Made by a program: the position numbers and the translations under genes | Notes under the pieces: model-generated | What the model was told of the DNA's origin: nothing | The model's input: only the letters and a program-made list of their open reading frames with translations | The model's database searches: none | Part shown: piece after piece, positions 57,315 to 64,000 of the stretch | Numbering within the stretch: position 1 is the first letter of the stretch | How the letters are laid out: every line of letters begins with the position of its first letter | Origin: Pycnopodia helianthoides | Lineage: Eukaryota > Echinodermata > Asteroidea > Forcipulatida > Asteriidae | Assembly (NCBI GenBank): GCA_032158295.1 | Contig: CM063260.1 | Location: 14,286,452 to 14,350,451, forward strand | Length of the DNA stretch: 64,000 nucleotides | Direction of reading: 5' to 3'

Positions 57315-57505
57315 GGCCCAATTTCACAGAGCTGCACAAAACGTAGCTAAGCACAATCAAATTACGCTTTTCAGAATATGGTTACCAGCCAAACTACCAT
57401 TTCACTATGTACAATTTGTAACTGGTATCCCGCTCAAATCTATTTAGCAGAAAATTGTTAAGCAATATTTTCTGCTTAAGCAGCTCTATGAAAATGTGCC
57501 CTAGG
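57315..57505. mobile_element. Fold-back element of the same family
   Basis: ggcccaatttcacagagctg on the left, cagctctatgaaaatgtgcc on the right, and central ggttaccagcc / aactggtatcccgct. A related but shorter relic follows directly (ggcccaatttcacggcactg to about 57,605), with a relative at 27,243-27,345. Confidence 0.65.
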
Positions 57506-58218
57506 CCCAATTTCACGGCACTGCTTACCGCGGAAATGTTGTGCTTACGGCCAATCGCGAGCTTTCGTAAGCCGATGGGAAGCAGCGCCATGAATTCAGG
57601 CCCTGAACGTCTGAGAAAACAGTTTGGGCTTTGAATCAAATCACCAACTTATTTTGTCCTTACAATAAATTACTTCGGTGTAAAGCTGTGAGATATTAAA
57701 ACTCAATGTAATTAGCAACGCACTGGCACGGACAGCATACTTCATTTGTGACGCAGTGAAGCATGCGGGCATGGCAAGACATTATGCTGATGCATGATCT
57801 TATTCCCTGTATGTTTGCTTTTAAGTAATATCACTGAGAATCAATGTAATAATTATGGGCACCAGGCTATTGCAAACCACATAGACTCGGTTTGATAGTT
57901 GGTGCTTGATTGATACAGGGCACGGTGATACCCCTCCCTCTATTGTCTTCATTATGAGCTTGGAGTCTCAAGATTTCAGTAGAGAATTTTTAGGGCGGTA
58001 CTTATGTACTGTAGGAAAATAGTATAACAGTAAAATGATTCTTAACCGGTATCTACGATGTCTTTTTGGCAATAAAAAGGTAATAATTGAAATATTGAGA
58101 GCATCCTATAGCCGCTCTTTAAAGTATGGGAACATTAGGGGTACCCTCTACCCACATATCGGGCGTGGTATACGATTTGAATCTAGTATATGCAACAAGA
58201 ACATTCTCGAGCAGTTAA

Positions 58219-58550
58219 AGGCCCTGTACACTATTGGTAAGATCGAAAAACAAAATGTTCAGAGATTCACACATAACTTACATGATTTAAAGTAAGTAAT
58301 GGTAGAAAGGGTTCCTTAAAATATTTCTGCCTAAAATGCTATTGTTTCTGAGAAACGAGTAAAACAATAGTAATTATCGCGCGCGATAATTTGAAAAAAC
58401 AGAAAACACATGATCTCTTTTCACTATTTTCTCGTGACCTCGATGACCAATTGAGCTCAAACTTTCACAGGTTAGTTTGTTCATGCATATGTTTAATCAC
58501 ACAAAATGTGGACACTGATTTTGAGCTGTTACCAAAAGTGTACAATACCT
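58219..58550. mobile_element. TTAA-flanked MITE, copy 2
   Basis: It is nearly identical to 3087-3408 over its full length, including tatcgcgcgcgata. It keeps an internal attgtttctgagaaa segment that is absent from copy 1. TTAA flanks lie at 58215-58218 and 58551-58554. Confidence 0.8.
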
Positions 58551-58554
58551 TTAA

Positions 58555-61312
58555 TGTACAGGTATAGGCCTACTGTGCTAAGCTATGCATTCATCTCGGT
58601 AGGATCTTGTATTTTGTTTAGGCATAGAGCAAGGAACAGGTTTGTGACTGCTGGCCGCGGGCGAGGTGTTTGTCCTACATTAACACACTAGCAATTCTTC
58701 CGTTATGGTTGGTCGATACAGATAGATTAATTACCGTCAAATATCAAGTGTGGTCAAAATGTCATAAGATACTTGTCTCTGAGGCTCAACGCATCTAAAA
58801 TAAACAAACAAGTATTGAACAAAATCAGACTGTCTATCATGCTCTGAAATGCCTTATACCCGAATATAGTCACAAATAATACAGTCTCCAAATATAGTAA
58901 GCACGGCACATGACAGTCAGGATGAAATACTTACCGTGCAGGCTGCTTCGACAGGTGTGTTTGCACTATACCCCTGGCTGTATTTTTACGCAGCATACGG
59001 TCAAATTGTAATTGATACCTTCGATAGACGGCAAGGTATTAATTTAATATTATGAAGTCATTTCACTGTAATGGATGCAGTGCTCGAACACAGACACTGG
59101 GTGTTTCACTGAAACAATACATAGCTTCTGTGTATGCGGTCATGTAATGAGAGTGCAGAAACAAGGCACATATGTTGATCATCCACGTTGTGTTTAGGGT
59201 TGTAATTAATGTTGAACAATCACACCGAGGTGGCACCATCCATTCCATGCATTACAAACTCACCCCTCCCGTAAGTGCTATATTGTATGATGTAGGCCTA
59301 CCCTCTACGAGATATATGCAGTGTGGAAGTGTCCTGTTGTGTTTGCTGACCCAGTGCCTTAATTGGACTACAATGTAAATGTCACGTTGCTAAAAAATGT
59401 AGTAAATGTCAGGGAGAATTAGACAGTGTGGTGCCGTAGTGTTGGTCATTAGCTGACAAATCAAACAAAATGCAGGCGATGTGTCTATGATCACAGTGGT
59501 CAAGTCAGGGTCGCACACCATGGTATTTATTGAGTGCATCGCACGTGTTTGTTATTCAACAACAAAACAAAAAAATAAATGGATTTTTCAACAACAAAAA
59601 GTTGCTCCCCTATTTTCATTTCATCTAACTGCCCGATCCCCCCCCCCCCTAACAAGCGCAGCGGTCAAAATAACAACCGAAAGGAGGTCGGAGAATGGAT
59701 GAAATGTCTAAGGGTCAGGGATACAACCGTCTGAAACTTAATTACAAGCATTGAGGTCTATTTTACATTTCCTTGGAGGACGGTGAAAAAAAACACTTCA
59801 CGATGAAATGGGATCTCCATTTGCGTCCCCTTCTTTTATCAAGGATTATTTTCATGGTAAAGTTCTAGTTTCTGTTGCCATTTTAAAACCACAGCTTGGT
59901 CTTTGGGCTATTGCTTCAACTCACCCTGCGTGAAGTCCCTTTCCCCGAAAGAGTACATTTTCAAAGCTATACCAAGCCCGGTTTGTGGCAGAGGGTGCCT
60001 CACCCCAAATGTTCCCAGACTTAAACACACTCGAAATCCGCTTGTACAGCAGTACCCCCGCCCCTAAAATCCTCTAAAGAATTCCTGAGATTCCCAGAAC
60101 ACAATGGAAGACACAATAGGAGGGGGGGGGTACGCAGGCCACATATCGAGCACCAAATGTTAAATGCTGACCCCAGAGCTGAATTCGCCGTTAACGAAAA
60201 GGGCATACTGTACTGAACAGCATTATTATAATATACCTTTAAATTAGATGATAAACAAGATTGATATGGTTGGCGATAAGGAAATCTTTAATCAGGCGAC
60301 AACCCACAGAAAGGGTAAGTGACAGTTGACATGGTTCAAGTACCTTGCTATCAATCATTGTGCTATCCAAATTGTTAATGCTTAACGCTGGAATGGACAG
60401 GTTCATGTTAAATCTACAAAATGAATTTAATTGAAAGAAGGAAAGGATGGGAGGAGCTTACAAAGGGGGCGTTGCATCGATTGGTAGTTTGTAACAAGTA
60501 TTCAATCAAAACAGTTTCACAAAATCATAAAAATCCATTTAATACTGGATGTGGCCCATTTCAATTAACGAGATGTTAAAATGTATTTCCGATCGGCTTT
60601 CGAAAGTTGTTTTGGCTGTTTAAGACACAAACGATATGGGAAAAACAAACCACACAATGCTGGAAAAACGCTCTTTAATTCACAGACCGATTCTTGGAAT
60701 TTAATTTACCCTAAAAGGTTTCTGTCTGACAGCCAGATCCCGAGTGGAATCATTAGGAGGAGACGAGGCAATCTCCATATCTCAGTCAAGGGACTGATGT
60801 ACATGTAATAATTGCAGTCGACATTGTAGGAAGTCAAATCCTTTCCGTACGACACTTTGGATTTGTAGCGTGATATCCCTGGACGATTGGACCGGGGACC
60901 GGGGACCGGGGAACGCTCGACCATACTTTCACGATTGTAACCTTTAGGGGAATACTCCGATGTTTACCAACATGACCATTATTCAGGTTTAATACTCGGG
61001 TTTGAATCATTCTGTATGATGCTCATATGCTTTCAACGTGTGCCTGGAGAATTCACCTGGGGCAAGTATAGACTCTCATCAAAACAACCATGTTTGTCAG
61101 GCTCCATGATTGCACTTGTTGTATGTATATCATCATTGCAAAAAATCATTATCCAAGTTGGGGGATTTCCCCGTTCCCGCCCTGTTGGACGTGTTGTTAT
61201 TGTTTTGTTGTTTATTGGTGACAGACAGGTTAAACAACATCGTGATGGCTATTAGCCAAAACAATCTCTCTCTTTTGTCCACCATTGGCAGCTCTGTGTA
61301 AGGAAAGGGCAG
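58555..61312. other. Intergenic region with no supported gene
   Basis: The frames here are short and motif-free. C- and G-runs occur at about 59,640 and 60,121. A short tandem ggaccggggaccgggg lies at about 60,890-60,910. Confidence 0.45.
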
Positions 61313-61465
61313 CTGGGGTGAGTGGTAGGTAGGGGGTGAGGGTAGGGGTAGGTACGGGGTAAGGGATATAGGTAGGGGTTAGGGTAGGTAGGGACGAGGG
61401 GTATGTGGGGATGAGGGATGTCCGGGTAGGGGTGGGGTAGGTAGAGGGTGAGGGATGTCCGGGGT
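61313..61465 (+). repeat. G-rich tandem tract (ggtagg/ggtgaggg units)
   Basis: About 150 bases of degenerate units such as gtaggtaggg, ggtgaggg and gggatgtccgg, rich in runs of three or more G on the plus strand. It could fold into G-quadruplexes. A 24-bp direct repeat (acggtcagtatgaagggcgccctc) follows at 61514-61537 and recurs at 61907-61930. Confidence 0.75.
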
Positions 61466-64000
61466 GAATTCATCTCTCCGAATCCGCATGGCATGGAACA
61501 CTCACGAGTATTAACGGTCAGTATGAAGGGCGCCCTCTTCATTGTAAATTTCATCTATGAATCCGCATGGTATCATGGTCTGGTCTTGCAAGCCCAAAGA
61601 TTTCATTGAATAAACATGCAGTAACCGGTAGTAGGGTATGCTTTCCATATCTGTGTTATGATTGGTCCGCCCCGAAGTGACGTAGTTTGTTGGCTACCAC
61701 TTTCGATCGGCAGCACGTGTTAATGCGCTGGTATGTATTGGTTTTTCCACTATGTAATGGTTTACAGACTACGAATTTCCGTCCGTGTGAATGAGATGTA
61801 AGGTCAAAGGTCCTGGCAGGATCCTGCCAGGCGCTCAAGGCCGGTATCTGGCGTTAACTACGAGCCTCAGAGTGTGACGTCAGGTATCCAGGCTACACAG
61901 CTCTGCACGGTCAGTATGAAGGGCGCCCTCATTTACAGTGCAACTGGTGCAATGACGAAATAGATTGATCGATAACAGTAAATCCAATTTGAGACGTAGT
62001 AAAAATAACCCACCAAAACCCTGACATATCGATTAGTTGGCAACAAGTTGAAAATTATTTTAAAAAGTCAACAAACTCAACAAATTAATCATAAGATCAA
62101 TCATTATGTAATGAAGGTGCATTGATAAGTTTAACAGCTATGAAAGTGTCAGTTGTAGATGAAGGAGTCATGGATGAATGAAAAAGGATGGTTAAATCAA
62201 CTAACAATCAACGCGATCAATTGAGCGAACCATAACACGATCAATTAAAAGTTCAATTAATCCCTCACACAAAATAAAAAAACAAAAGTTAGTAATGAAC
62301 TAAAAAAGTCACTTCAATAAAATCAAGTTGTAAACATTCCAGCATTGAACTGTTTATTAACTTTTTTCGAAGTCACTTCCAGCCAGGTAGGCACTCTTAA
62401 AAAAATAACGCAACTTAATTTAACAATGGGAGACTTTGGAACACAGGAGGGCAGCAAACAGTACTGGGTAAACTTTATGCGTTTGCGTATAGTTCTGCGC
62501 ATTTGCACAAAGGATTTAGTTGGTAAAATCTGCTGCCACCCAGCGTCCCTGAAACTGAAAAGTCTCAAAATATAACTCAACATAAGATGTAGTCTTGGTT
62601 CAAAAATGCGTCACAAAAAAAACGTGTCGCAGCTTGAGGGCACTATCATTCCTGTAACCCCTATCAACCCATGAACCATTATCACATAGCGGTTACAGAA
62701 ATAAAAGCGCCCTCTAGCAACGTGCCAATCGTGGGGGTGATAGCAGTTAGGTTTTCGTGACTACATGTACCGGTAATATGTAATCGTGACAGCACAACCT
62801 AAGCTTCTTAGAACCAAGGCTACCCAAGATGTTAGTAACAGAATTGTTAAAGGAGCAGTCTTAGCCCAATTGTAAAACAAAACTATGCTGAGGGTCAGTT
62901 TTGTAAACCTACGATACCCTCTTACCATTAAGGTTTACGATGAGGAATCCAATGAAACAACCCCAAACAGGACCTCCAATGCAGGTATTGATACACAATG
63001 TATCCAAACTGGGATTGTATACATTGATTGATACCCCATCGGGCCTTCCTTTGAAGGCCTAAAACATCTGTGTTAATTAAGTAAAAATTTCAAAGTAAAA
63101 CATGACATCCAGTGAAAGTGCAAATATACTTTTAAAATATAACATTTCATTAGGTTAGGATAACAACACATCTTGATAAATATTTAACACTGGAAATATA
63201 AAAATAATACCATATTATTACAGATAAAGTCATAACAAATTGCAAAAAGTAAACAATAAAAATGGACGATTATCTATTATAAATAAGTACTCAATGTGCC
63301 GAACATGAACAATAGACATGTTCAAGTCTCACGTGCATTCAAAAGTTGGAGCCCAGGACTGGAATTCATCTTTGAGAGGGTTTGCAAAGGGCACTTCCAA
63401 AATCTTAAAGTCTGGGGCTTGTCAAGTGCCTGTTTTTGTTTCTTTTATTCTTCAAAAGCAATGTTTTTGGAAATGTTCAAAGGCGGATGAGACTTGCACA
63501 TTCTATGCATGTATGAAGCTTTAATTGTACCATCTCATTGCGTTTACCCCTAACCATTCATTCAGTGCATCAAGTATTAACCTTTGACCCCTTTTAGCAC
63601 TGGGTGCTTTAGTAATGAGTCCAACAAACAAGTCATTATAACAGGAATCAAAGGTAACCTAGTTGATGCACCAGATATTTCAGTGAAGGTGAAAGAGACC
63701 CTCAGCTTTAACAAGAATATGTGATCAATCATGCAAAAAACAATATTAAAATGACAAATAATAAACTTTTCATTGGATTCACTATTATTCCTGGAGTAGC
63801 ATTCCATTTTATTGCACTATTGTCAAACCCAATTAAATAATAAGTTTTTTACTTTGAAGCCAATCCAGAGAATCACTTCAAGATTACTAGAGGATTACAC
63901 CTTTACCATTAGATTTCTTTACAAACAAACGGCACCACACACACGCGGAAACAGATTTTGATCACGACATGTAAGTATAGAGCTCTCCTTTTTGTCGATG
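61466..64000. other. Intergenic region with no supported gene
   Basis: Apart from the 24-bp repeat noted at 61514 and 61907, the sequence is AT-rich. A passage at about 62,400-62,560 (ctgctgccacccagcgtccc) weakly echoes 31,448-31,475. No motif-bearing frame is seen. Confidence 0.45.

Overview
The window looks like a piece of a marine invertebrate deuterostome genome, most likely an echinoderm and plausibly a sea star; this is inferred from overall style, not proven. It is AT-rich and gene-poor, its one conventional gene is split by introns, and it is crowded with short fold-back (MITE-like) elements, tRNA-derived SINEs, a truncated LINE and G-rich dispersed repeats. There are no bacterial-style operons.

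Left part (1 to about 10,850, minus strand): one spliced gene for a VIT plus von Willebrand A protein of the VWA5B1/VWA5B2 type. Seven exons can be placed by reading frame and splice sites (10854-9353, 9081-8967, 2875-2551, 2117-1992, 1887-1730, 1301-951, 710-482); the 3' end runs off the left edge. The VWA domain keeps its MIDAS residues, but the VIT domain appears shortened and is broken by a frame change near 10,590.

Middle (about 10,850 to 28,490): mostly non-coding, with one weak candidate exon (14236-14072). It holds a satellite-like array, a 1-kb fold-back transposon whose arms are built of short GC-rich repeats and which is flanked by an 11-bp direct repeat, a tRNA-Leu-like SINE, several fold-back elements and the 3' end of a LINE.

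Right-centre (28,490 to 48,470, minus strand): a tandem cluster of immunoglobulin-domain type I membrane receptors, each an uninterrupted single-exon reading frame. From the 5' end of the cluster to the 3' end there are two decayed copies (48466-47303 and 46359-45134), two intact near-identical two-Ig receptors (44197-43019 and 42310-41123), an intact one-Ig receptor (40411-39674), two intact divergent two-Ig receptors (36766-35534 and 33543-32245), a truncated fragment near 34,000, and a one-Ig receptor (29632-28835) whose signalling tail is put out of frame by one base. Tails share a tyrosine-rich module (YxxL, several YxxP, then YEAV and YQNI in most copies). Signal peptide plus early Ig1, and the tail, are nearly identical between otherwise divergent genes, which suggests sequence exchange. 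This has the organisation of a lineage-specific, rapidly evolving immune-type or cell-recognition receptor family and is the most interesting system in the window.

Right end (48,470 to 64,000): no gene I can support. It contains a 1.7-kb terminal-inverted-repeat element with a TTAA-flanked MITE nested in it, a cluster of fold-back elements around 55-57.5 kb, a CT microsatellite and a G-rich tandem tract.
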